Source: Topomyia yanbarensis
Taxonomy: Eukaryota > Arthropoda > Insecta > Diptera > Culicidae
Reading direction: 5' to 3'
DNA length: 64,000 nt
NCBI RefSeq assembly: GCF_030247195.1
Contig: NC_080671.1
Coordinates: 107,743,845 to 107,807,844, forward strand
Shown: positions 34,030 to 46,557 of the stretch, one piece after another
Layout of the letters: each line of letters starts with the position of its first letter
Numbering within the stretch: the first letter of the stretch is position 1
The notes under the pieces: generated by a model
What the model saw: the letters and a program-made list of their open reading frames with translations, nothing else
What the model was told of the DNA's origin: nothing
Database searches by the model: none
Position numbers and translations under genes: made by a program

Positions 34030-34088
34030 GTGCGAGCCTTTTGGTGTGGGGGTGAGAGGCGGGTCATTAAAAAAAAAAATATATATAT

Positions 34089-34588
34089 NNNNNNNNNNNN
34101 NNNNNNNNNNNNNNNNNNNNNNNNNNNNNNNNNNNNNNNNNNNNNNNNNNNNNNNNNNNNNNNNNNNNNNNNNNNNNNNNNNNNNNNNNNNNNNNNNNNN
34201 NNNNNNNNNNNNNNNNNNNNNNNNNNNNNNNNNNNNNNNNNNNNNNNNNNNNNNNNNNNNNNNNNNNNNNNNNNNNNNNNNNNNNNNNNNNNNNNNNNNN
34301 NNNNNNNNNNNNNNNNNNNNNNNNNNNNNNNNNNNNNNNNNNNNNNNNNNNNNNNNNNNNNNNNNNNNNNNNNNNNNNNNNNNNNNNNNNNNNNNNNNNN
34401 NNNNNNNNNNNNNNNNNNNNNNNNNNNNNNNNNNNNNNNNNNNNNNNNNNNNNNNNNNNNNNNNNNNNNNNNNNNNNNNNNNNNNNNNNNNNNNNNNNNN
34501 NNNNNNNNNNNNNNNNNNNNNNNNNNNNNNNNNNNNNNNNNNNNNNNNNNNNNNNNNNNNNNNNNNNNNNNNNNNNNNNNNNNNNNNN
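34089..34588. other. Assembly gap (500 N)
   Basis: Exactly 500 N, the usual placeholder for a gap of unknown size. It follows an ATATAT run that may have stopped the assembly. Frames drawn through it have no meaning. Confidence 0.99.
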
Positions 34589-36490
34589 ATTCATTCCCTG
34601 TAACTCGTTTTTAGATAGTTTGTCTGTTTAAAATACGGTAATTGAACAATTTTTGAAAGCAATGCACGCAGAAACGTCTACGTTGTTTTAAAAAATTGCT
34701 CATGCATCAAAATATTACAATTGTCAGAGAAAATCATAGAGATTCAAAAACCGAACACAAGCGCAAAATTTCGTTTGAATCGGCAAGGGTCGTATTTTGC
34801 GGTCGGCCGGTGTCTCAAGGAATCCCTCTTTTGAGATGCCAATTTAGATGTAGAATAAGTATGCATTTTTTGTAGTGCTGGCTGACCAAATGGAAATGAA
34901 ATAATAGTTATACCTTTAATCCAAAATTGAAATCATCAATCAATTACCGACAATCCCTAATACCTTTGGTAAACTCGTTTCTTTTAAAAACCGCAGTTTA
35001 TAAAAAGATAACATTATGAGAAACATAACTCAATATTATATTTACGTAGTAATTCCTGACCTCCGGAGCATTTAAAAAATTCAACCTTCCGTCGGCTGGC
35101 GAAACAACAGAGCCATAGCAACCTATAGGTCAAAGGGGGGGGGGGGCTTTGTCCTACCACACATTTTCCGCCGCACCACGCATTTTTCTTATATATGAAA
35201 TAGATACTACAAAGAAAGGAATGAAATTAACGCTCTGCTGTCCAACCCCGCCTTTTGGTGGGTTAGAAAACCAACCGGTGCGCACATGCACCGGTTTGGT
35301 TCTCAAAATCTCGACACGAGTACACGAATGGTGTACACCGTGTGCGGTTTTGATTTCGTTCACACGATAAAACCTGAACCTGAACTGAGTCTCAGTTTCT
35401 AAAACACAACCGAGTCACTCAGCACCGTTTACATGTGTACACGAGTTTCAACTCGAGTATTGTCAACAGCGGTTGCGCTTCGGCTGTAGAAAATCGAACC
35501 TGTTTTTTTTCTGTGCACGGTGCTTCGGTTGAAAGAAGAAGCAGTAAAATGATGTGCAGTGCTGCCGAATAGACAAGCGAAATTAATGAAATTAGTTGTT
35601 CAGATTCGATGGGCCATATCGAAATGTTTAGTTCTGGGAAGTTGTTTACAGTTTCATAATTGATGTTCGCCGCCATACTAAAACCAAGATGGCGGAAACA
35701 AATTCAAAATGGCAACCTCGTGATGGCGATTATTTGTCTCAAATGATGAAATGTGAACATTTTTAGATTAGGAAAGCTGTCTAAAGAATGAAATTTGAAA
35801 TCAAAACAGAGGACTTGGAATATATACGTTAGTTAATCTGCATTTAACCATATGTCACTTATATTACATGATTTTCGATAATAAAACGCGATAAAATTTG
35901 TTCTGCTGAGCTTTGCTCCGTCAACTTGGAATTTGCGATGATGATGGATATCAAATTTTCATGATGAAAAAACCGCAATCTTGATTTTAGATCCACGCAA
36001 GATTTCAAAATGACTGAAGTGCCGATTAGATGTCACATAGAATCGCAAAGATTTCTGCTTGGAATACGTTACAGTATCTATCAAATGAATGAGATTGGCC
36101 TAATCTCATTTCATAACAATAGATACCAGTACCGGCTCAGCCGGTACCTCTCGACCACCTCAGAAGTGTCGTCGCAAGAATGGCCCTGATCCGAGCAATA
36201 TTCTTTTTGACAGTCGAAAGCTAGTTGATAATAGCATCAATATTACCTTTCCACCTCTCACGCTGTTGCTCTGGTTGTATCTTTCCCACTTTCATTCCAG
36301 CGTCAGCAAAGAGTGTTGAAATTTTTTTGAAAGGACTACATTGCAACGAGGAGATAAACGTTATTTCGCTTGTTAGGAATGGTATAGACGTCAACATTTT
36401 GAACTATCCTTCGAAGTTAGAGTTAACCCAAAGTATCGTGACACATGGCCGCAAGGCATACTGTTCAGGAGTTTGAGGATAGCCCCCCTC
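34589..36490. other. No gene; G12 run and a strong hairpin
   Basis: A run of 12 G lies at 35135-35146. CCAACCGGTGC (35271-35281) pairs with GCACCGGTTTGG (35288-35299) around a 6-base loop. Four GCCAT/ATGGC motifs cluster at about 35670-35730, resembling binding cores of the Pho/YY1 type. No coding frame can be supported. Confidence 0.35.
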
Positions 36491-36499
36491 GTCTCAGTC

Positions 36500-36770
36500 G
36501 AGCAACTGCATCCTGCAATCATCAGTCGTTCACGATGACCGATGGCTATCAGCGAAACTTTCTGATCGCAATCGGTTCCTGTGTATCGTGTATTTTCCAC
36601 CTGATAGAATTTATGATTCCAGCCTGGTGGATGCGCATGTTTCGGCCGTTTCATTCATCACCTTGATCGGGATCGAGATCGCCCCAACTGATGACATTGT
36701 TATACTGAGCGACTTCAACTTATCTGGCTTTTCTAAGATTAGAAAATTGCGCTTACCTACAATGCCAGTT
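36500..36770 (+). pseudogene. Non-LTR retrotransposon endonuclease fragment
   Basis: From 36588 the frame reads MYFPPDRIYDSSLVDAHVSA, then DDIVILSDFNLSGF. This matches the C-terminal half of the apurinic-like endonuclease of Jockey/CR1-type elements, where a YxPP motif is followed by a catalytic GDFN motif; here it is SDFN. The preceding part continues in another frame (about 36500-36590), so there is at least one frameshift. Reverse transcriptase does not follow. It could belong with the RT scrap at 42.4 kb, but the two are 6 kb apart. Confidence 0.6.
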
Positions 36771-37094
36771 GTACTCTGGAAAGTTACAGCAGCGCAACTC
36801 TTCGACAATTCAATGACGTCATAAATGAGAATAGACGTACATTGGGCCTTTGCTTTATATGTACGTGGGATAACGCTCTGTACTACTGCACTGCTCCGGC
36901 TCCTTAAGGACATGCTGAATAGGGCCACAAGGTGGCAGCTAAAATGGCTGCCGTCGTTTCTGCTTCTTCTTTTTATTTCATCGTCAAAATCAAAACATTG
37001 CATTGGCGCGCAAGACAAAATCATTTGTAACCTGAATGTCTTATCTCAGATTGCTTAGAAATTGTATCACTATATGCAGGCATGTTAGCACAAG

Positions 37095-37460
37095 CCAGTG
37101 TTGCTAAAAGAGCGAGAAGCCAACATATCCTCCTCGTTCGCCTGCGAGCGCGAGACTCACACTGTATGCTCCCTACTGTTGTACACACGTTTTCGAAGAA
37201 CTCTCAACTATGTGACAATCAGCACGAGCGGCAATTATGTTTGATTCATGTGAGTTATCTGCCTTCGCTATAGGCTCGTGTGTCACTCGCACTCTTGTCC
37301 GCTCGCTGGATATCAGCTCTAACGGCGAGTGGGTTCCCATGATGGGACTCCTCGGCTGCGAGTTTTTACTGCATGCCACCCACTCCCGTGTGCTAAGCAC
37401 TCTTTACAGCTCTGAAGATGTTTATTAGAACAGCACGCATACACTCTTTTAGCAACTGGG
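37095..37460. mobile_element. Candidate small element rich in CTCGC/GAGTG words
   Basis: The left end CCAGTGTTGCTAAAAGAG is inverted at the right as CTCTTTTAGCAACTGGG, with one gap. The interior is CpG-rich and repeats ACTCGC, GCGAG and GAGTG. The segment at 41500-41890 ends in a related sequence (complement GCCAGTGTTGCTGAACTCG) and is rich in the same words. No target duplication was established. Confidence 0.5.
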
Positions 37461-37530
37461 AGCGCTCGTAAAGGAGCGAAGGGAACGAATACGGCATTCT
37501 GATGAAATCCTAGAACAGTGCAAGCAAAAA

Positions 37531-37666
37531 TTAACCCTTAAAGGCGCAAATCAATTTTTTTAGAATTTTGTGAAAATCGTCTAACAGCTATATCACGTTA
37601 ATACAATAATTTTTAGACGATTTTCAGGATGTTGTTTTAAAACAACATTGCGCATTTAAGGGTTAA
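37531..37666. mobile_element. 136-bp TTAA-bounded miniature element
   Basis: The ends are TTAACCCTTAAAGGCGCAA and, complemented, TTAACCCTTAAATGCGCAA, bounded by TTAA as in piggyBac-type insertion. Inside, GAAAATCGTCTAA and TTAGACGATTTTC are perfectly inverted, and TGTTGTTTTAAAACAACA (37630-37647) is an 18-bp palindrome. The whole unit can fold into a stable hairpin. Confidence 0.75.
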
Positions 37667-40600
37667 CTAAACTAACAGTGCGCGTGTTCGCATTAAATTG
37701 TTATTGCATTACATACGTTATCTGTCTATACAGGTTTATGCCGGTCGTATTTAAAGAACAAATTAAATATATTGTTTTCCTTATTTTTTTTTTTAAATAT
37801 GTAAACAAATTATAAGTGCGGTGTCTTAAATAAAACTTGTCTTTTAAGGGGCGACTACTATAAACAGCTCAAACTGAAAGTAATTTTGTTATACGATTTT
37901 GATGGCAAGGTGACAATGGACCTCTCGTTAAGGTTTATGTATACATTCATTATGAATGACAAATTTGAAGTCAGGCAAAGCCACACACGAGCGTTCGAAG
38001 AGAAGACGTTCAACCATTTCCATATCAAGGAGTGCCGCGGTGGGCATGATAACTCTTGATACAATTGTCTGAAATAGGAAATTCAATAAGATTTTTGAAA
38101 CATAGACTTGTAGTTACTCTATGAACCAAAAAAAACCGTTGGAATTTCGGAAAATGGCATAAGAAAAACCGAAAAATAAAATTCGTTCACTTTTCTTCAA
38201 AATAACGAGGAAGATTTTTGTATTCCATTTTCCCTTAGTTCATCGACTGACTACACATGTTATGCATTCTCATAAATAATCAAGTCAATTCGTTGAATGG
38301 TTTTTGAGTCATCGGCAATTTGAAAAAGGCGGTTTCGAGAAAGACGCTATTAAAGTTGGCGATAGACTGAAATCATTGAAACGCATCGTTGTTTAGTACA
38401 AAAGAAGATCAGTGTGGCCACCGAGATTCCGCCGGGCTTTTCTAGAGGTTCAATACTAACAATTAAACGAATAAAAAAATATTGATGTTTTTCCCACTAC
38501 ACCACCTTAAGGAAATGATACCACATATTCTATAAAAGCCCATACTGGCTAATCGGTTTGCATGTTTGTAACGATTATGCACTTCTGAGTAGAAGTGACG
38601 GGCGTATATTACGCACTTCTGAGCAGAAGGGAAGGATGTATGTGATATCCAGCAATGAAATCTAAAACTTTTTAAGGATAGTTTCTTTTTTGAACAATGA
38701 AAATTGGAAACATGAATTCAATATAATTTATTGCAAAAGTTAAAAAAAAATAATCTGCTACTACCAATTTTACTGAGATGGTAAATGGAATAAAGTTCCG
38801 TCTCATTAGTATATGGTAAATTATCGTGAATAATTATTTTAACAGTATTGTGCAAACTGTTGTTTTCGTCAAGAAGAATCAGTATTACCGAAAACAATGT
38901 TGTTCAGTCAGGTTCAAATCTCAATTAGTACAGATTTACAAAACTTTTGCTATATGTTTGTTAAAATTATCTAATCCTAAGATTATGTGTATGAATAAGA
39001 GAAGCAAGTGAATCACGATAGTAGGAATTAATTCAGAGATATTTCGTTTCTTTAGGCATTTTGATTTTCATTTAAATTCAGCATTTTCAAAATTTTCATT
39101 TTCAGTACCCTACGCTCAAAGAGAAACTATTTTCATTTAAGTTTGATTTTAATAATTCCCTTAACTATTCTTTACAATTTGACTATTAATTCTATAATTT
39201 TTCATCCCACATCCATGCTTTTGGTCAAATTTAAATATTAAATCATCCATTATACTATTTCATTACCATTGAAAATGACTTTTTTTACTTAATTCGGCAA
39301 AAAAATATCTGGGAAAGCTAGCGTGAGAAGTCGACGAGCAAGTAAAAATTACTATTTTAATGCTAGTATTGCTTGTGGCACAAAAACTCGATTCGAACCG
39401 TATTACGCACTTAACATTCTACTAATAAATTTAGCTCATAGACTGGTTAGTTCGACTGGCCTATCTATGAGAGTACCATCTCTATAACTTCAAATACATG
39501 TGTTTTGACAGGTCGCAGTTTTCAGTAGCAGCTTGATTACTCGCACAGTGTGGAGTTCAAGTTAATGAGAAGTGCGCAAAATCATTCACTAGAGATTTCT
39601 TCTAATACAGTCTGCTGGCTGTTTCAATTTGGGACTGTGAACGAATTCTTTAAAATATATAACGCATACAGTACTTTTCTTACAGCTGATAGATTTGCTC
39701 TGAGTCCGCGTAATTTGGAGGATAAGTACAGCGTATATTGGTATTGGTCACAAAATTTTCAAGAAATTAAGTACTTATGTTTAGAAATTCACTTTATGAC
39801 GGTAGTCGATCTCCTACATACATATTCTATACAAGCTAATGTTTGTTATTGGGTTTGATTTTTTGTAGTGAACCGCATTAAATGCGTTTATCTAGAAACC
39901 ATGTATTTAATCCGAATATCAAGCACAGGTCTTGATCCGATTCATTTTATGCAGAATGTACCAGGAATGGTCATAGATGTACCATGATCGCATATTTGTC
40001 CCGTTTTATATGGGATTTCCTATCTTTATGGGACTGACTTGCGATCATAGGCAGTGTTCATTCGTCGTTTTCTACAACGAATTATTTTCGTGCATTGTAA
40101 ATAGTAGATTTCGTTCATTTCATTTACAAATTTTAATTTTTTTTAAATTTTGCATATTACGTGTACGTTGCACGATATAGAAATTATATTTCGTGAATGA
40201 AATGAAATGATTCGTTATTTAAAAAAAGGTTTGTGTGTATTACTAACGATATCGTTGTTTGCACGAATTTATTTTCGTTCATCTTAGAAAAGTTTTCGTG
40301 TTCAATTATAAATATTTTTTTCCTCGATCTTTTAAGGTCGATGTTTGACAATACCATTTTTTATTTAATTAAAGGGATCGATCTGGAAAAATGGATTTTA
40401 TTTCAAACATCTCACCATTATTGAGTACTTGATTGAATGCGGTATTTTTTGTTCGCGACAATCATGAAAAATTAGCTTCACTCTTGTATTAACTATTCAA
40501 TTTTATGCATATATTCTTTCAGTGACAGATTTGACAATAAAAACTGGACTTCATTATCCCACAAAAAAATCTCAAACTTCAATATAGGTATTTTTGTTCA

Positions 40601-41499
40601 ATAAACTAATGCATACCACACCAAAAAATAATGAAATTTAAACGACATGTAAACCAATACGTATGTAAACACACAAAGCTTGAATCAAAAATTTGATTGA
40701 AAGTTAAGTTGAATTCGTTGCACTCAATTGGAGCATCAAAAAGCATATGATTTTACACTTTCGTTCGTATAATATTACATGTCATTTATTTTACAGCAAT
40801 GTTGGATTAAAAATACATTAAAGTCCATCTTCAATCAACGTGTAAAATTATAATAAAATTTGTTGAAGAAAGCACCACAAGTTGTGTGAATTTGTGGTGG
40901 AACTTAATTTTACAATTTTATTCATGCTCCAAATATGTGCATGAAAATAAATTTAAAATTATAAAATATTTTTTTCCGTGTAAAATTGAAGGGAATTGTA
41001 CATATTTGACATGTTTAGGTTCCACATATTTACAAGTGGTAATCCAAGCGATTCTGCAGTTTTTTTTTAAATTTACGTTTTAATGCGACCGCATTACGTA
41101 AATTTAAAAACGGATACGTTTATGACTTCGTTGTACAAAAAGTGAATCGATGAATCGAGAATTTCCCGCGCCATTTCCTTTTCCGTTATACCAGTGTCAT
41201 ATCAACCTCGATCCAGACGATACATCAGCTTCCATCAACGTAAATGTCCCTCAACGCCACCTCACCGTTCCATCAAGATGAGTTGAATGCGTCTCTCGTT
41301 CACACTTTCCGTACGTCAAAGCATTCCGTGCTGTTGATGTTGTGTGTGAATACCTCCATTTAACTAATTTTGACGTTCCCGTGACGTGCTGTACCGGTGA
41401 CGAAAGCCAGACGTATTGTGCAAATCGATCTTCGAACAGCCGCGGCTTGTACTTTGTACATAAAATATACGAATAAATTCATTTTCATTTAAAATTCTT
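37667..41499. other. AT-rich DNA, no gene recognised
   Basis: At 38565-38640 a unit of about 38 bp containing GCACTTCTGAGTAGAAG occurs twice in tandem. 40040-40290 shares diverged GAATGAAATGAAATGATTCG words with 27.4 kb. A 102-codon plus-strand frame at 39550-39858 has balanced composition but no motif or splice context. Nothing is called. Confidence 0.3.
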
Positions 41500-41890
41500 G
41501 GTCTACCACCGAAGAACGAAATGCGAGTGGGAGCGAGAGCGCTAGCGACTGAAAGAGTGCGAGTGGATACGATTGTGTTAAAGAGCGCGAGTGGCTACGA
41601 GTGGGAGTACGGACGAGTGGGAGCATGGGCGAGCGAGAGCATGGACGAGTGGTAGCAGCAGTAGGAGTGCGCGCCAGTGGGTGGGTGCGAACGAAAGAGT
41701 GGGTTTCAATATGTGCAATTTGAGTGGCTTTTGGCCGACTGGCACTCGCAGAAATTCTACCCGGCTGGGGAGTGAACGAAAGAAAAGCATGCATGGAGAA
41801 CACTCGGATACGAGTGTTGGGTGCAATGAGAACACGCGAATGAGAAATATAGGAGTTATTTTTACGAGTTCAGCAACACTGGCACAAGCT
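41500..41890. repeat. GAGTGGGAGC-type degenerate minisatellite
   Basis: GAGTGG, GCGAGTGG, GGGAGCGAGAGC and GAGTGCG recur irregularly from about 41520 to 41700. The segment closes with ACGAGTTCAGCAACACTGGC (41865), related to the end of the element at 37095-37460. The open frames on both strands (85-104 codons) are products of the repeat. Confidence 0.55.
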
Positions 41891-42339
41891 AATGAATAGA
41901 TTCTCTTCCCGGAATTTTAATTCGTTTGGGAAATTTGCACCTTTTTATTTTTCAAAACAAATGAAGCACGTGGTGCAAAAATCAGTCAGCTGATTGCTGA
42001 ACGATACGCTTGTGTGCGTGCCATCTCATATCGGTATAGTGCTTTCTAACCACACACAGATGCTGAACGTAACCCGAACATAGCCGAACATAACCGAACC
42101 TTTGTTGTGATTTTGGCATCGCTTCACCTAATTCCAGCACTACATCTTGTGCTCGCTGGTAACCTAGGAGTGAACTTTGAAGACGTCACACACACTTTTG
42201 TTCGACGGTTCGACCCGAGTCTTCCAAGACACTCTTACATCAAGGATCTCGTAGTCATGCATTCGGTACTATAACGTTCAAGCCACATACTTCATACATC
42301 ATGGATAAGGCGTACACATACTTTATACATCGCGGATAT

Positions 42340-42640
42340 TCAGCTTCTGAATAGTGAATATTGTTGTTGTTTGGAATTCGCACTAGAATAACAGGGTCGA
42401 CACAATCAAGGCTTTCCAACGCCGGTTCATACGCTTTGCACTCCGACACCTTTCTTGGCGAAACAGATGTCAGCTATCAAGATACGAAAATCGACGTCAC
42501 GCTAGGCATCCGAAGGGACTACTTTCGAGCCCTGTTCGTCTTGAAATTACTGTCTGCAAGGGTGGATTGCAATCCTCGGACGCCTGAATCTTCAAGTCCG
42601 TATTGATGATGGTTTTCAGTGGTTTGTGGTAATCAAAAGC
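42340..42640 (+). pseudogene. Non-LTR retrotransposon RT thumb fragment
   Basis: 42404 onward reads TIKAFQRRFIRFALRHLSWR, then the frame shifts and continues as LGIRRDYFRALFVLKLLSAR. This order (RRFIRFALR, then RRDxxRALFVxxLL) is the conserved region after the RT domain in Jockey/CR1-type elements. A scrap upstream (VVVWNS) corresponds to the preceding conserved block. The catalytic domain is missing and there is at least one frameshift. Plus strand, as for the endonuclease scrap at 36.5 kb. Confidence 0.65.
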
Positions 42641-43241
42641 CACCATCCTAGATTTCAAAAAGGTGTCAATCATCAATTGCTGATATCTACTAAGCACCCC
42701 CTTTTAAATGACACTCATATCACTGAGATCTGACATACAAGTAAAGTTTTCAACTTGTGTAAGAAATTAAACTGTCGCTTTGAAATGACAACAGCAAGTA
42801 GCAACTTGCCACTGGTCGGCGCTTCGATCGGCCAGCAATCGCTATACGGGACTTGTACGCAAGCTTGGATACAATGGTGACTCACGCATGCAAACCTGTA
42901 TGCGATGGTGATTTTCATCGTATTTTCATTTAAATGTTTACACAGGTTTTTCGGGAAATTTTGTTCTAGCTTATATGTCTGTTCTCTGTACTCATATTGA
43001 TGATGGCTCTCACTGATTTGTGACAAACAATTTCTGTAACCATTCTTAGGGCAAAACTAGAATATTTTTTATCGCAGTGAATTTTTAACCCAAATGGAGA
43101 CTTGAATCACGACTTGTGTCAACACGCAAACTGAAATGAAAAGACCGCCAAAAGGTGATTAGTAGCTCAAAATAAAATATTAGACTAGAAACGTAATTGA
43201 CATTAATCTCTGGAAACGCTTTGTGTTTTGCTTTTCCACCA
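42641..43241. other. Spacer downstream of CWC25, no feature
   Basis: AT-rich DNA between the retrotransposon scrap and the 3' end of the CWC25 gene. No open frame with protein-like content and no repeat with clear ends. Confidence 0.3.
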
Positions 43242-43247
43242 TTTAAT
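43242..43247 (-). terminator. Possible polyadenylation signal of CWC25
   Basis: ATTAAA on the minus strand, 33 nt after the stop codon at 43280. It is the commonest variant of AATAAA, and the distance is short but feasible. No other hexamer is closer. Confidence 0.35.
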
Positions 43248-43279
43248 TTTAGGATAACGAACATTGACAATACATTTTC

Positions 43280-45217
43280 TTATCTCCTAGCGAAATTATC
43301 ATTCATTGCCCCACCGGTCCGCTGAATATTGTTGCGATTCGACTTGATTCGCTTCTCGACAGTTTCGTTGCTGGCCGCATGCTTGAATTGTTTCGTAAGA
43401 AAGTCCTTATCGTATTTTTTCTCCTTGTCCTTCTGTTCCTGCTGGCGGTCTTCATCCTCATAGCGACGAACATTTTTCTGCCGCTCATTATCCCGCCACT
43501 CCGCATTCTGAAGCATTGCCTTGCGTTTAGCTTCTATTTCCTCCTCCGTTAGAGGATTCTTTCTTTCGGGACGTTTCCAGGCCGGTTTCTGGCTCGATTG
43601 ATGTGCTTTGATTTCGTCCCTTTTGTAGAGCCGAACTTCATCTCGTTTAGAAAGTTCTAGCTTCTTTCCTGATGCTGAAACAAGGCCAAAATGTCGGCTA
43701 CTTGTAGGCCTTCTTTCACCATCAGAATCGTCCTTGCGGCGTATTTGCTCCGGGGATGATTCTGTACTGGAGCTTGGCGGTGTGTTTTGTTTGCGGTTTC
43801 GATCTCTAGAACGTGACCGATCCCTTCTAGGTGCGGGAAAATGTTTACGGTCACGACTCCGAGAACGATGACGATCTCGCTTTGATTCTTCTCGTTTCCT
43901 ACTTTTCCTATCGTCATAGGACCTATCGTGGTATCTTTTTGTTTCTGAGCTTTGATCGCGTGCCCGTGATGGTCCAGAACGATACTTATCTCTTGAACTT
44001 GATCGTTCCCTTCGATGCCTCCGGACATCACGTGAGTCTGAATCGGACTCTCCAGAACTGCTGTTTCCGCGTTTCTTTTTCTTCTTTTTTGACTTTTTTG
44101 GCTTCGCTAATTTGTTAAGTTCCTTCGACAACTTCTGATACTTCATACTGAGCAGCTTATTTAAACTAACCTCTTCTCCCTGCTCTGCATCGATCGAATG
44201 TTGCACTTTTTTGTACTTTTCCGCCAGAATTTTGTCCAAATCTCTGTCTTCGTCATCGGTATCTGATTCACCTGTGGAACTTGATGTTCTTTTCTTCTTC
44301 TTTGCTTTATCTAAAAAAAGACATACAATAAACTTACATTTAAATGAAAATTGTAATTTTATTTAACACAATAACCTGCTAATACAACTTCTAATTAGAC
44401 GTTACTTGAAAAGTAATAAAAACATAAGGTGCAAATAAAGTTACTAAACTAAGGAAAATCTGTTTTTAATACAAGCAAAAGTTTGCAGTTATGTTAAGCA
44501 AGAAGCTTGAGATCATTTTTGAAAGCTGCTATAGTAGGTATTTGCATTAAATGTATTCAAACAATACGTACGCTTCCTATCCTTATCTCTTTTGCCGTGA
44601 ATGCTACGATCGCTCTTGAGCAACCGGTGCAACTCCTTTAGCTTAACTGGATTTTCCAGAATTTTCTGTCGACTTTCGACTTCTTTCTGCTTGATGGCCA
44701 TCAACGGATCCTCCATCAATTTCCGTGTCATATCGACCTGCTCGGTACTCTCCAGCCCCTTATACTGTCTGATCGAGAACGGGATGCACTCGTGTTCCAC
44801 ATGATTCTTCGGCTGACTTATACCTACACTTGGTCCGGCTTTCTCTTGGGCGTCGAGCTGTTCGAAGGTTTTATCGACCGTACGCCCTAGCAAGTATTCT
44901 TCGCGATTAACCTGCGGGCCCTTGTACATCCATTCGAGCTTCCGATCACCATCAGTATCGGCAATCAGTCCCGATTTCTTGGCAATGCTCTTTAGCTCTT
45001 CCCGGTTCCGCTCCTCGTTTATCTCATGTTGCAGCTCAGCGAGTTTCCGCTTTTCGGCAGCATCCGCTTGTTCAGCTTTCCAGACGCGTTCCTGATTCTT
45101 GAATGTACTTGGATGCCACGACTTTTTTGTGTTCTGCAAATACGATTAAATGTCCCGTCAATGTGAGAAACAACACACAGATATATCTATACTATTTACC
45201 AAATCGCCACCACCCAT
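43280..45217 (-). CDS. CWC25: Pre-mRNA-splicing factor CWC25 homologue, three exons
   Basis: CWC25 joins the spliceosome in the nucleus just before and during the first transesterification step. Exons on the minus strand: 45217-45200 (MGGGDL), 45133-44572 and 44310-43280, with introns of 66 and 261 nt that have GT/AG ends and compatible phases, giving 536 codons plus stop. The start MGGGDL|NTKKSWHPST is characteristic. Residues about 8-60 form the basic, coiled Cir_N region; WMYKGP (74-79) and EYLLGR (85-90) lie in the CWC25 domain; PFSIRQYKGLE and DPLMAIK with NPVK follow. Exon 3 starts with a Lys run, then an Arg/Ser-rich stretch, then a conserved end with EWRDNERQKNVRRYEDE and LQRT-like IQRTGG. 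The protein is longer than I recall for human CWC25 (about 425), mainly in the Arg/Ser part. No breaks are seen. It is divergent from EMSY, 7 kb away. Confidence 0.95.
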
Positions 45218-45423
45218 TTTGAATTAAATGAGTTTGTAATATAGCTACAATTTCAGTTTAATTAAGCATTCAGTAAAGATATAAAAATTATTGCTTTGAT
45301 ACGATTATAAAAACAATAAATATTATGACATCAGAGACTGTCATTAAAGTTTTCAGCCGCAGGGGTACACCGAGGAAAAATAACTACGAAAATTATAGGC
45401 AGTTCATGAGACTAAAGAGACTA

Positions 45424-46555
<1,132 letters not shown>

Positions 46556-46557
46556 TA

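Noticed and set aside
33862..34614. Frames of 175-250 codons across the first N run
   Set aside because: More than half of each is N; the real ends show no protein family.
39550..39858. 102-codon plus-strand frame
   Set aside because: No motif, splice site or neighbour supports it; this length occurs by chance in 64 kb.
41489..41899. Frames of 85-104 codons on both strands
   Set aside because: They follow the GAGTGG-type minisatellite and have no independent support.
43657..44118. Frames of 124 and 95 codons within CWC25
   Set aside because: They are shadows of the repetitive Arg/Ser coding sequence in other frames.
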